A stretch of DNA of 64,000 bases from Watersipora subatra (Eukaryota; Bryozoa; Gymnolaemata; Cheilostomatida; Watersiporidae): positions 23,277,344 through 23,341,343 of the forward strand of contig NC_088717.1 in assembly GCF_963576615.1 (NCBI RefSeq), written 5' to 3'. The notes under the pieces are model-generated. The model did not search any database, was not told the origin of the DNA, and was given only the letters and a program-made list of their open reading frames with translations. This document shows, one piece after another, positions 57,701 to 64,000 of the stretch. A program made the translations under genes and the position numbers. Numbering within the stretch: position 1 is the first letter of the stretch; every line of letters begins with the position of its first letter.

Positions 57701-60700
57701 TGCTTTTTCGAATCAGGCGGATTTGTTTTCCCCACGCGCGATATCCACAATAATTTCTCTCAAAATCAAAATTTGGTTATTGTTGTACTGATTACGACGA
57801 AAGAACAAAAATTTTGATGTTAGTTTGCCGCTATGTCAGTTCAGCGTTATCCGTAATGGTAAAAAAGGGTTCGCAAACAGATAAGTAATAAATTTTAGTT
57901 AAAAGTTTGAAGTTTACTAAACTACCTACTAAAACTCCCTTCAAGTATGTGTTCCCTTCCTTCCTGTTTCGTAACTAATAATAGTATGTGTTTCCTTCCT
58001 TCCTGTTTCGTAACTAAATTCATTTAAGTTAGATTCAGCATTTATGTTACACGTCTGTCTCAAAGGTAAGAACTCTCCACGTAGTACATTGTAATGCTAC
58101 ATTTTCTTGCATATCACAATCACAAAATGCACCAAAGTTATTGTAGGTAACTATAGTTACTAAGGTTAACATATTGTTTTGTTACTATTTTTTAATGATA
58201 ATGATTTTGATCATTTTTACCGGGAGGTGATTGCATTAGATAATTACAATGGGTCGTTATACCACTCTATACATCTATACGCTATTTTCGCCTTATGATG
58301 CCAACTAGTGTATGCAAGATTTTAATAGTTATAGCTGGAAAAACCGAAGTATACACACACAAACTTTGAGTTTAATATATATAGATTTATAGATGTAATT
58401 TTTTTGTTAGATACTGGAGAGTGAAGCAGCAGAGCTGAAAGATTCGCGTGTGCTGTTGGAAAGGCTTCAGAAAAGACAGATTTGGAAGTTTATAGGGGAA
58501 GCGAGAATAACAGGTATTGTTAACTTTGTAATTATCTTGGAGCTCTACCAAGCAATTTCAAATAGGATTGTAAATCAGCAAGATTAACAAGTAGAACATT
58601 TTTTTTAAAGTTTTCTATCATACTATTATAGAATTATTAGGTAAATGTCTGTCTGGTGGGTCACGGGGAATAAAAAATATTTTTGCACAGAAAATCTATT
58701 TTATAATCTTTAATAGCCAATGCATAAATATTTAAAAGCTCGAGGCACAGCTAAAAAATTGTTGTTGAAAACATTTCTTACCTCTGCTACACATTTGCTG
58801 AAGATTTAACATAGCTTATAAACAGTGGCAGGTAATATAGTTGCCATTGGTTAAGTTTCTTTACCCAATGAGATTGAGTAACTTAGACTAGTCTAAATCT
58901 TTACTGTAATAGGAGCCGTTATTATAATTTAAGCCAGCATTAAGATAAATGATTGTGTCATGATCTCTCGCGCAATCATGATGTTCAAGCGTACTAGATG
59001 AAGCATGACGCATGCTTTTTTAATCAGTCGACAATATTATAAAGATTGGCAATTGTAATAAGTCTGTGACCAATTGTACAGTTGTTTGGCAAGGCCAGTT
59101 TAGTGTATTGGTTAGCACGCTTGTCTGCAGAATGGGTGTTTCCGAGTTCAATTCTGGTGCGAAGCAGGTTTTTTGTTCTAAGATTTTAATTGCTATAACT
59201 GGTCACATGAATGACAAACAGAAAAACACAAAGACTTATATATAGCTATAAAGTGTATGTAAAATTTGGTACATTTCCTACTTTGTACTTTCTATTTGAA
59301 GTTTCATTGCATGAAAACCTATTTTCATGCAATGAATAATAATAATAATAATAATAAATATAATAATGATTAGTATATCTAATGAACATTACCGACTTCT
59401 CTGACACAACTCTGGACCTTTTTAGAAAACCAAATGAGAAAACCATATACATACATACACTGTTTAACCATCCAATTTCTATCATCAAAAACCTCCCAAC
59501 ATCAATCAATAGAAAAATATCAAAATCCTAATGCAATGAGGACGCATTCAAGCAAGTAGCACCATATTATTCAAATGCACTAAAAACAGTGAATTCAAAT
59601 GACAACTTGAGATAAGCTAAAGGAACGGCAACCGATAAAACCATGAAGCGTAAAATACATGTAAATATTGCATGGTTTAACCTTCCTTACAAAAATAAGT
59701 GTCAACTAACATTGGTAGGAGGTTTATAGGACTAGTAGGGATGCACTCCTCTAATGTATCCAGGTTTATAGGACTAGTAGGGATGCACTCCTCTAATGTA
59801 TCCAGGTTTATAGGACTAGTAGGGATGCACTTCTCTAATGTATCCAGATTTATAAGACTAGTAGGGATGCACTCCTCTAATGTATCCAGGTTTATAGGAC
59901 TAGTAGGGATGCACACCTCTAATGTATCCAGGTTTATAGGACTAGTAGGGATGCACTCCTCTAATGTATCCAGGTTTATAAGACTAGTAGGGATGCACTC
60001 TTCTAATGTATCCAGGTTTATAGGACTAGTAGGGATGCACTCCTCTAATGTATCCAGGTTTATAGGACTAGTAGGGATGCACTCCTCTAATGTATCCAGG
60101 TTTACAGTACTAGTAGGGATCTCATAACATGTTCAACTATGGCACCTAAATATCAGATACAGTTGTATAACAAATATACCAGCATTTATAGAATCTTACA
60201 GCAAACAGGAAACTGGAAACAAGGAGACGACAAGTGCAAAATTGCGGCTGTAGATGGACAGGAGACTACTTGGCCAATGGTAAATGTCAAGCTGCATCTG
60301 TCATTTAAGGTGCAACAGTGAAAGGGAGGACAACAACCAAGCATTGAGCTCACGAAAAATACATTTAAGATTAGATTCAACCAACATCAGCAAGCGCATA
60401 TACAACAAACATCACTATCGCACCAAGAGATCAGCTTACACGTGGCAACTAAAAAATGCAGACATAAGTTGTAACAGAGAGTGGTCAATCCTCTATAAAA
60501 CAACACCATACTCCAACATATCCAAACTATGTGGTTTAAACATATCTCAGAAGCTTTTAATAGCCACCTGAAAAAAATAATATATACATGTATATTTAAT
60601 ATATAGTAATAATATGTACATAAGAATAATATATACATGTATATTTGATATATATAATAATATGTACATAAGAATAATATATACATGTATATTTAATATA

Positions 60701-62248
60701 TAATAATATGCATTGAACTCATGGGTGTTTAAATGCAAACATGAAAACATATTTTAATTTAGTTACATAATATAATCTATAATCTCTTTATTTCTGCTTA
60801 AGATCTATGCTTTTATTCATGCATATGTCTCATACGCAGTGATGTTCATTAAGCATGACTTCTTATTTATTACCTGAGGAGTGTTTTAGCAGCATGAAAC
60901 TTCAATTAGCAAGAATATAATATTTAAAAATGCTGGGAATATACCAGACTTTAGTATAGTTGTACATCATTTATAGAGTACTTCTTAATAAGGAAGCCAA
61001 TAATTTATTGTAGTTATAGGAAGAGCAATCTAAATATTTATGTATGAAATACAATATATAAACGTTTTACAGTTAGTGTTTATCTAATATATAAATTGTA
61101 TGTTTTGAAAATAAATTTTTAATATTTATATGATGGAATGAAAACAGCACAAATATCATGTTAGAGAAGCGTTTGATAACAGTCTGCTGCATGTTTTCTC
61201 TTGATGACTTCTAGATGGAAATATCTTTTGAAGGGGACAGCTATTTATTTTGAAATCAGCTCAAGCGATATTTTGGCTCCATTTAAAATGGTTCAGTTAA
61301 TGATATTTCAACCTCTACGCTGTACCAACTTGTATGTCCTACACTATTATAACTTCTACTCAATGATAACTTGTATCTCCTACAATATTTTAGTCTGAGT
61401 ACAAATCCTGATCTCTTATATTCTAACCTCTACTCAGTAATAACTAGCACCTCCTACAATCTCTTAGTCTGAGTACAAATCATCTTAACCCTACTAAGTA
61501 CAGTAAAAATTGAAAGTATAGGGATAATTGAATGTAGAACAAAAATTGCAAAATACCATGAAAAAGTTCTTATTGATCCAACCAATTTTTGGTATGTTCT
61601 GTAGCTTATTCAAACCCAACAACACTGATTAGTTACATGAAGTAGATAATCTCAGACTTTAGTTAGCGTTGCTCTTATTATACTCTCTGATTTTTATAGG
61701 TGATGGGGATATGTCTGAGGACTTCAACTCTATGACCGATGAGCTAAGAAGAAAAACAGGCTACGACTTCATCTGGACTGTTGTAAAAAGGAATTTTGGC
61801 AAGAAGGAGGAGAATCCACTTGATTACATAAGGTTAGTAGAACTTACTACCAGGTTATCTGAACTCATAAATAGTACTAGCAGTTAATATAATTCATACT
61901 TTTATGTTTCTATTTATACAGAATACTTGTGGCCGGTTCACCAACCTTCTCCATGAATTCATTAAGAAAGCGCTCTCTGAGTGTTAGTGTATTTTAACTA
62001 TTATGACCTGTACATTTTAAACATCAACTGTTGTATTGTTCTGTTTATCTATGCAAAAGTTTGACTTATCTACGTCTACAGAGGTATTCCTGTTAACTCC
62101 TGCCCATCATAGTCTATAGTCTATAACAAGCAGTTTAGTTACTCGCTATTTTTTGCTCAGGTTCTATAAAAAAGATCAGCCTAATGAAGCTCTAGAACTC
62201 TCGAAAGAGCACAGACTATGTATCTTGCCAGTAGAGTTTCAATCCCAA
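36641..62248 (+). CDS. SAMHD1-like: SAMHD1-like HD-domain dNTPase, gene B (10 exons seen, 3' end missing)
   Basis: Exons: 36641-36778, 37105-37296, 41271-41423, 41971-42195, 43585-43693, 48949-49098, 55496-55650, 58411-58513, 61700-61832, 62161-62248, giving 482 codons in one frame. Motifs kept: [66 protein letters not shown]. Intron phases are identical to gene A. The last exon ends at a clean donor (CAA|gtgagt), so at least one exon equivalent to gene A exon 11 should follow; I do not see it up to 64,000. The gene is much longer than gene A because introns have collected a gypsy element, Tigger, MITEs, SINEs and minisatellites. No splice site or frame is visibly broken, so it is probably functional. 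No SAM domain is present. Confidence 0.88.
36952..37041. mobile_element. Short MITE (about 90 bp) in gene B intron 1
   Basis: Ends TACTGTGAAACCTATATTCT and ...AATAGTGGTTTTACGGTA are inverted and match the ends of the 18,398-19,513 element. It ends 64 bp before exon 2. Confidence 0.55.
37105..37296 (+). CDS. SAMHD1-like: Gene B exon 2 (64 residues)
   Basis: Acceptor atttatag and donor CAG|gtataa. The exon encodes [20 protein letters not shown] and [14 protein letters not shown]. As in gene A, the positions equivalent to human Asp137 and Arg145 are Ser and His. A short MITE lies about 60 bp upstream. Confidence 0.9.
37376..38195. repeat. 28-bp minisatellite, about 29 copies, in gene B intron 2
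   Basis: Unit GATATGATTGGTTGGTTGTT plus ATCATGTT with many variants (aggttaat, cctgttga). Confidence 0.92.
38374..39394. mobile_element. Non-autonomous DNA transposon with AAGGCCGAGCCACACG-type ends
   Basis: The left end aaggccgagccacacgtatc pairs with the right end ..cgtgtggccctacctt (reverse complement aaggtagggccacacgagac). Inner arms 38,568-38,625 and 39,117-39,170 are nearly perfect inverted repeats (cagatctaaaaaagataacg). About 1.0 kb with no transposase. It includes a 65-bp tandem duplication at about 38,930-39,050. In gene B intron 2. Confidence 0.7.
39622..40008 (+). mobile_element. Composite tRNA-derived SINE
   Basis: The head repeat (aataattacccatttgagaa) is followed by a tRNA-like block: A-box-like gtagtgcagtggattaggtt and B-box-like agatcaaatcc. 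The tail ends cattgagatttatattcg. Related copies at 49,727-51,345 and 58,850-59,240. Confidence 0.65.
40010..40920. other. Gene B intron 2, no feature seen
   Basis: AT-rich DNA between the SINE and the MITE; no repeat or coding similarity recognised. Confidence 0.4.
40922..41235. mobile_element. MITE of pogo type, 314 bp, 33 bp upstream of gene B exon 3
   Basis: Ends CCATACTTTTTGAACTATTA and, inverted, CCGTACTTTTCGAACTATAA, flanked by TA on both sides (40920-40921, 41236-41237). The interior has GC-rich hairpins (gcagaacagtgcc/ggcactgttc). The open frames here cross the MITE into exon 3 and are not separate genes. Confidence 0.82.
41271..41423 (+). CDS. SAMHD1-like: Gene B exon 3 (first HD histidine)
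   Basis: Acceptor ttgtttgcag and donor CAG|gtaaac. The exon encodes [19 protein letters not shown] and [14 protein letters not shown]. It begins 33 bp after the end of a 314-bp MITE, so the branch point and polypyrimidine tract must lie within or next to the element. Confidence 0.92.
41971..42195 (+). CDS. SAMHD1-like: Gene B exon 4 (HD motif)
   Basis: Acceptor aaatttcag and donor GAG|gtatgt. The exon encodes [20 protein letters not shown], then [17 protein letters not shown], ending LILGKPIE. It contains the His-Asp metal pair and the WTHE His (human His233 equivalent). Confidence 0.94.
42506..42720. mobile_element. Partial MITE (TACCGTAAATTCTGGCGTATAAG end)
   Basis: The TIR-like start ACCGTAAATTCTGGCGTATA resembles pogo-type MITE ends. 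No matching right end was found, so it is partial or diverged. In gene B intron 4. Confidence 0.4.
42826..43510. repeat. 20-bp minisatellite, about 34 copies, in gene B intron 4
   Basis: Unit GGGTTTGCTGGGCATCAATA with point variants and two single-base length changes. G-rich on the plus strand. Ends about 75 bp before exon 5. Confidence 0.95.
43585..43693 (+). CDS. SAMHD1-like: Gene B exon 5 (catalytic DKWDY block)
   Basis: Acceptor tttttacag and donor CTGG|gtaagt. The exon encodes [13 protein letters not shown] followed by [16 protein letters not shown]. The 20-bp GGGTTTGCTGGGCATCAATA minisatellite ends about 75 bp upstream. Confidence 0.9.
44302..44589 (+). pseudogene. gypsy gag-like fragment
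   Basis: Reads [20 protein letters not shown], then [20 protein letters not shown] and [17 protein letters not shown]. The L.......C.F......I.D.I..GI...... .KL......L.L...V..CR..E pattern is that of gag in K02A2.6-type gypsy elements. It ends in a stop; a zinc knuckle is not seen in frame. Confidence 0.65.
45430..45835 (+). pseudogene. gypsy reverse transcriptase fragment with 70-bp tandem duplication
   Basis: Reads [20 protein letters not shown] and [20 protein letters not shown], then [20 protein letters not shown]. These are RT blocks around the first catalytic Asp ([12 protein letters not shown]). The segment CCAGTGGTCTGCCAGCACTA.. occurs twice, 70 bp apart (45,672 and 45,742), shifting the frame before the second block (GDILIHS). 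Confidence 0.78.
46095..46554. mobile_element. hAT-like MITE inserted in the gypsy remnant
   Basis: Direct repeats TATAGCAG flank it (46,087-46,094 and 46,555-46,562). Inner ends TGTTGGGCACGAGTAC and, inverted, GAGCTGGGCACGGGTAAT resemble hAT termini (xGxGNYGGGCA). Removing it rejoins the gypsy [16 protein letters not shown] reading. Confidence 0.6.
46556..47350 (+). pseudogene. gypsy integrase fragment
   Basis: Reads [40 protein letters not shown] and [12 protein letters not shown], then [20 protein letters not shown] and [10 protein letters not shown]: the H..H..G......R....WWPG......V..C..C integrase N-terminus with its final Cys lost. Core pieces follow ([12 protein letters not shown] at about 47,230). 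Many frame breaks. Confidence 0.75.
48598..48718 (-). mobile_element. tRNA-derived SINE fragment
   Basis: The reverse strand has tRNA-like boxes: GGTCGAGTGGTGCTTTGGTA (A-box region) and GGGTTCAAGTCCC (B box, close to consensus). It lacks a foldable full cloverleaf; not a functional tRNA. Confidence 0.55.
48949..49098 (+). CDS. SAMHD1-like: Gene B exon 6
   Basis: Acceptor atgtgcag and donor AAAG|gtgtgt. The exon encodes [32 protein letters not shown] and [11 protein letters not shown]. It follows a 5.25-kb intron that contains the gypsy remnant. The reverse strand also shows an unrelated open frame here, which is a shadow. Confidence 0.92.
49130..49235. repeat. About 17-bp tandem repeat (GACATGACTCTATTG)
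   Basis: Seven diverged units just after gene B exon 6. Confidence 0.7.
49480..49705 (-). mobile_element. tRNA-like SINE (second family)
   Basis: Begins ctataataagagcgatgttt with tgtctgtccatccgtc. The reverse strand has B-box-like CGAGTTGGAATCTCG and an A-box-like gtgcaggagttacagcg. Single copy in the window. Confidence 0.45.
49727..51345 (+). mobile_element. Composite tRNA-derived SINE split by Tigger copy 2
   Basis: 49,727-49,911 carries the head repeat and 51,181-51,345 carries the downstream part with tRNA-like boxes (tgtagcggttttgatagctg, ccgagatcaaatcc). Together they match the intact copy at 39,622-40,008. Confidence 0.7.
49914..51180 (-). mobile_element. Tigger/pogo-like element, copy 2 (splits a SINE in gene B intron 6)
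   Basis: Reverse-oriented relative of 7078-8320 with the same ends (CAGTCATACTTCGACTTACG) and the same internal HTH remnant at 50,415-50,700. TA precedes it at 49912-49913; the other side reads TT, a likely point change of TA. It interrupts a composite SINE whose halves are at 49,727-49,911 and 51,181-51,345. Confidence 0.8.
51528..52360. repeat. 59-bp satellite, 14 copies, alternating subtypes
   Basis: Unit CATATATAATTATAATATAT plus atactacatgtaagttagtggagtagggctaatagcagt. Units ending gggctaatagcagt and gagctaataacagc tend to alternate, giving a 118-bp higher-order unit. In gene B intron 6. Confidence 0.95.
52361..53280. other. Gene B intron 6, mostly unremarkable
   Basis: Contains a (CA)n tract at about 52,845-52,858. 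No coding or mobile sequence recognised. Confidence 0.45.
53280..53893. mobile_element. MITE-like element with GGCGTTCAAATAGAGG motifs
   Basis: Left side tactctattgtttaacccttt..cgttcaaataaaaggg and right side gggtggcgctctatttttca..ggaggcattcaaataaagg are imperfect inverted repeats related to 18,398-19,513. The 60-residue frame at 53,582 is not conserved in other copies. Confidence 0.5.
54618..54653. repeat. Perfect palindrome, 15-bp arms
   Basis: TTCCGACGTTGATTC, 6-bp loop, then GAATCAACGTCGGAA. Confidence 0.85.
54665..54784. mobile_element. Palindromic MITE, 120 bp, 8-bp target duplication
   Basis: The arms ACGGGCTAGCCGAGTCACGC and, inverted, ACGGGCTAGCCGGGTCACGC extend about 55 bp each, almost to the centre. 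Direct repeats TATTCATC flank it at 54,657-54,664 and 54,785-54,792, suggesting a hAT-type mover. Confidence 0.75.
55143..55260 (+). mobile_element. Solo end of a Tigger-like element
   Basis: After TA, the sequence CAGTCATACCTCGACATATG and about 110 bp more match the end of the Tigger-like copies at 49,914 and 8,320 (inverted). No second end was found nearby, so it is a truncated copy. Confidence 0.6.
55496..55650 (+). CDS. SAMHD1-like: Gene B exon 7
   Basis: Acceptor gatttttag and donor TAAG|gtacgg. The exon encodes [31 protein letters not shown] and [14 protein letters not shown]. The pocket Tyr (human Tyr374) is kept but the next residue is His instead of Gln. The open frame continues into the intron and overstates the exon. 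Confidence 0.9.
56142..56396 (-). mobile_element. Truncated Kolobok copy (left-end fragment)
   Basis: The reverse complement matches 2735-2988, beginning AGGTTGACTCGCAACAAAAT directly after TTAA (56,397-56,400). The rest of the element is absent. The small minus-strand frame here lies in this repeat. Confidence 0.8.
56525..56665 (+). mobile_element. tRNA-like SINE inside the TTAA element
   Basis: tRNA-like boxes: tgtagctcagtagttaagtg (A box) and gagttgaaatcc (B box), with a tail ending cattgagatttatatctata. Its reverse partner is at 57,425-57,570. Confidence 0.55.
56818..56905. repeat. TA-rich microsatellite (ATATAT with CT interruptions)
   Basis: Three similar blocks of tatatatatatctatatattt. 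A shorter (TA)n run is at about 56,687-56,705. The Tyr/Ile-rich frame over it is an artefact. Confidence 0.9.
56890..57407 (-). mobile_element. SINE/Helitron-like composite, second copy
   Basis: Collinear with 20,456-21,033, including tcgtatagccaacaagacta and the end acccatgcaacgccgggcat. The tRNA-like block is reversed at about 56,965-57,040. Confidence 0.55.
57425..57570 (-). mobile_element. tRNA-like SINE, reverse copy inside the TTAA element
   Basis: The reverse strand reads tgtagctcagtggttaaatg (A box) and cgagttcaaatcc (B box), tail at tatatataaatctcagtgtc. It mirrors 56,525-56,665, so the pair could be part of a long inverted structure. Confidence 0.6.
58411..58513 (+). CDS. SAMHD1-like: Gene B exon 8
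   Basis: Acceptor ttttgttag and donor ACAG|gtattg. The exon encodes [20 protein letters not shown] and [14 protein letters not shown]. It is 103 nt as in gene A. Confidence 0.88.
58850..59240 (+). mobile_element. Composite tRNA-derived SINE
   Basis: The head repeat (ttacccaatgagattgagta) is followed by tRNA-like boxes (tagtgtattggttagcacgc; ccgagttcaattc), then gctataactggtcac and a tail cttatatatag. Same architecture as 39,622-40,008. In gene B intron 8. Confidence 0.65.
59335..59362. repeat. (AAT)n microsatellite
   Basis: Uninterrupted AAT run; the Tyr-rich minus-strand frame over it is an artefact. Confidence 0.85.
59719..60120. repeat. 42-bp minisatellite, about 9.5 copies (open in frame)
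   Basis: Unit AGGTTTATAGGACTAGTAGG plus gatgcactcctctaatgtatcc. As 42 is 14 codons, the plus frame reads repeats of [14 protein letters not shown] and the minus frame [14 protein letters not shown]. No signal peptide, splice support or conserved flank was seen. It lies in gene B intron 8. Confidence 0.93.
60575..60712. repeat. About 48-bp tandem repeat, 3 copies
   Basis: Units contain aataatatatacatgtatat..aatatgtacataag. The minus-strand Tyr/Ile/Leu frames are artefacts. Confidence 0.8.
60720..61699. other. Gene B intron 8, 3' part
   Basis: AT-rich. A diverged duplication lies at about 61,310-61,480 (cttgtatctcctacaatatt..gagtacaaat). No gene recognised. Confidence 0.4.
61700..61832 (+). 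CDS. SAMHD1-like: Gene B exon 9
   Basis: Acceptor tttttatag and donor ATAAG|gttagt. The exon encodes [20 protein letters not shown], then [18 protein letters not shown]. It is 133 nt as in gene A; the FGKKxxNPLDYI block is shared. Confidence 0.88.
62161..62248 (+). CDS. SAMHD1-like: Gene B exon 10 (last exon seen)
   Basis: Acceptor tttgctcag and donor CAA|gtgagt. The exon encodes [19 protein letters not shown] followed by [10 protein letters not shown]. The strong donor shows the gene continues. Nothing like the FLRVYC exon of gene A was found from here to the window end. Confidence 0.83.
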
Positions 62249-62799
62249 GTGAGTTTGATATTTATTCAGTAATCTTGTCTTGGCCGGTACAGTCTATTAT
62301 TAGTGCTCACTCTAATTTAATCAGACCCTCAACGTGGCTGACTGTTGTGAAATATACAGGAAAACAAGTAGATAATTAGGATTTACCCTCTTTTTACCTT
62401 CACTGTTCAGGCTCTGTAACAGCCTTCCATAGCTTTGTTTAAATGCTGTGGAATCTGACTATGGAGAATAGCTCAGTGTTGGTTTCTAGGAAAGAACAAC
62501 TCCTGGAGTAATTTTATTTAAACAACTATCGCAATGAAACTAAAATGTGATTAATAAACATGAGTAATTATTTGGGTGGTAGTTTAAAAAGAAAAATGTG
62601 GATAATACATCAAATATGTATGCGATGGGTAAATTACAATGGCTCAAATGTCTAAGTTTCGTAGCAGACGTGATGTCTTTTCGTGAGGTTTATTGAGTTT
62701 GTGGTCTCTCAAATAACCATAGCTAAAATTGTGCTATACGCACTCTTACCTTCTGTGATCAGCTCACTTTAAAGGCGAAATATCTACACCATATATTAC

Positions 62800-63072
62800 A
62801 TCGATTGCGCACTGTGACCTGATTAATTACACTTTGTGACCTGATTAATTATACACTGTGACCTGATTAATTACACACTCTGAACTGATTAATCCCACTT
62901 TGTGACCTGATTGAGTACACTCTCCGACTTGATTAATTATACACTGTGACCTGATTAATTACACATTCTGATCTGATTAATTACACTTTGTGGCCTGATT
63001 GATTACACTCTCTGACCTGATTAATTACACAGAGACCTGGTTAATTATACACTGTGACCTGGTTAATTGGCT
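62800..63072. repeat. 20-21-bp minisatellite, about 13 copies
   Basis: Unit GTGACCTGATTAATTACACT with variants, some carrying a T/A-rich or GG change. It lies after gene B exon 10. Confidence 0.9.
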
Positions 63073-64000
63073 GATTCATCTAAATTTCTTGACGGTGTAG
63101 TTTAGTGCATCAAAGCTTATCAAGGTGACACATTTGATGGGAGCAGGTTCTGACACTCTGTAAAATCTATCGGCTATATGTTCAATCCATGAGAACTTCC
63201 GCATTCAAACACCCAAAATGCTGTTTTTGATGTTTGTGCTGTTCGAGTATAACTGGCAGTAGCTGTGTTATTTCAGTATTATTGGATTAAACTTGGAATT
63301 CAATAATAAAAATTAAGAAAATGTCTTTCCCTGTCAATTAGTGCAAATACTACACAATATATACTTTTTTAAATAATGTGTTTGGTTATATTTTAATTTC
63401 TGCTCAATATAGTTGAAAAGGTTTGCTTTCAGTGTTGGCGGAAGCAACATGATTGTTAATGAACTTGATCAAGTACTCAAGCTGTTGGAAATCATGTCAG
63501 ATTTTGCACAGCTTGATTTTATGAATTCTATGTGGTGTGATTAGGAACCATTGCAGCTGCATATGTGCACTCGTAACAGCTGAACTGAACTATAGTATGC
63601 TATATGACTGAACTAAACTATAGTGGAGGTCCTACCACACAAATTTGTCATCAGAATAGTCACTTTTAAAATCACTGTCGTCACTTTTAAAATCACTCGT
63701 CACTTTTAAAATCACTGTCACCTTTTTCAAGTTGGTAACCAAAACAACCTCTTTCTTCACATTCGTTATTTTAATACAAATATCTATTCTGGTGGCACTG
63801 GATTGCGTTAAAAACCTGAAACTTGCTCAGTTTGAACTTCTGCTAACCAAAAGCATGGCTCAACCAGCGACCTTCACAAACATATTAGTGATGTTTGGGA
63901 GCGTTGCTGATTACTCCGCGAAGAGTGACAGCCGTCTTAGGTTTTTAGGGCTATATTTTTTCTGCTGAACATAGACCGAGATTGTCTTTAATAATCACTG
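63073..64000. other. Window end: no exon recognised
   Basis: A short TCACTTTTAAAATCACTGTC repeat occurs at 63,655-63,725. The plus-strand frame 63,732-63,968 has a hydrophobic start but no recognised domain or splice context. The missing C-terminal exon of gene B is expected further right. Confidence 0.4.

Larger units (their letters stand above)
56401..58165. mobile_element. TTAA-flanked element, 1.77 kb, CCTTAGTAACTATA ends
   Basis: Inverted repeats of about 122 bp begin CCTTAGTAACTATA at both ends and are flanked by TTAA (56,397-56,400; 58,166-58,169). The inside is made of SINE-like and Helitron-like pieces and TA repeats, without transposase. TTAA use allows piggyBac or Kolobok as the mover. 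In gene B intron 7. Confidence 0.75.

Noticed and set aside
60387..60750. Tyr/Ile-rich minus-strand frames
   Set aside because: Product of TA-rich tandem repeats near 60.6 kb.
63732..63968. Secreted or membrane protein at the window end
   Set aside because: A hydrophobic start alone is weak evidence in AT-rich DNA; no domain, promoter or splice context.

Overview
The window is nuclear DNA of an animal, most likely a marine or other aquatic invertebrate. Long AT-rich introns have canonical GT/AG borders, and almost every long open frame is a repeat artefact. The transposon mix (Kolobok with THAP, P-element, Tigger/pogo, Ty3/gypsy, LINE, tRNA-derived SINEs, many MITEs and minisatellites) is typical of lophotrochozoan and similar genomes. 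I cannot name the species.

The core of the window is two SAMHD1-like HD-domain dNTP triphosphohydrolase genes arranged head to head. Gene A is on the minus strand (28,759 down to 16,228). I can assemble it from 11 exons into a 520-residue protein with a stop codon. Gene B is on the plus strand (36,641 to beyond 62,248). Ten exons give 482 residues, and the last part is not found before the window ends. Exon boundaries and intron phases match one to one, so they are paralogues made by an inverted duplication. Both keep the metal-binding HD motif and the catalytic DKWDY block, lack a SAM domain, and differ from human SAMHD1 at positions that read the allosteric GTP.

Layout: 1-310 truncated dispersed repeat; 0.5-2.0 kb satellite of 246/256-bp units; 2,735-6,792 a Kolobok-type transposon with TTAA target duplications, a broken THAP transposase on the minus strand and a P2RX7-C-like (zinc-binding, Cys-rich) two-exon gene on the plus strand; 6,875-9,679 a P-element-like transposon with an exact 8-bp target duplication, itself split by a Tigger-like element (7,078-8,320); 10.8-11.1 kb MITE; 12.6-13.45 kb dead LINE; 16.2-28.8 kb gene A with repeats in its introns, including a 1.37-kb array of 25-bp units; 28.8-36.6 kb intergenic region with dispersed repeats, a 57-bp array and a possible promoter near 34.3 kb; 36.6-62.2+ kb gene B. 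Gene B introns hold a 28-bp array, a 1-kb element with GGCC..CCACACG ends, a MITE 33 bp from exon 3, a 20-bp array, a dead Ty3/gypsy element carrying a hAT-like MITE, a SINE split by a second Tigger copy, a 59-bp satellite, another pogo-like element with a nested palindrome, and two abutting TTAA elements.

I see no prokaryotic genes, CRISPR array or rRNA. The only tRNA-like sequences are SINE heads. Exon coordinates come from reading splice signals by eye and comparing the two paralogues; they are consistent in frame but have no transcript support.
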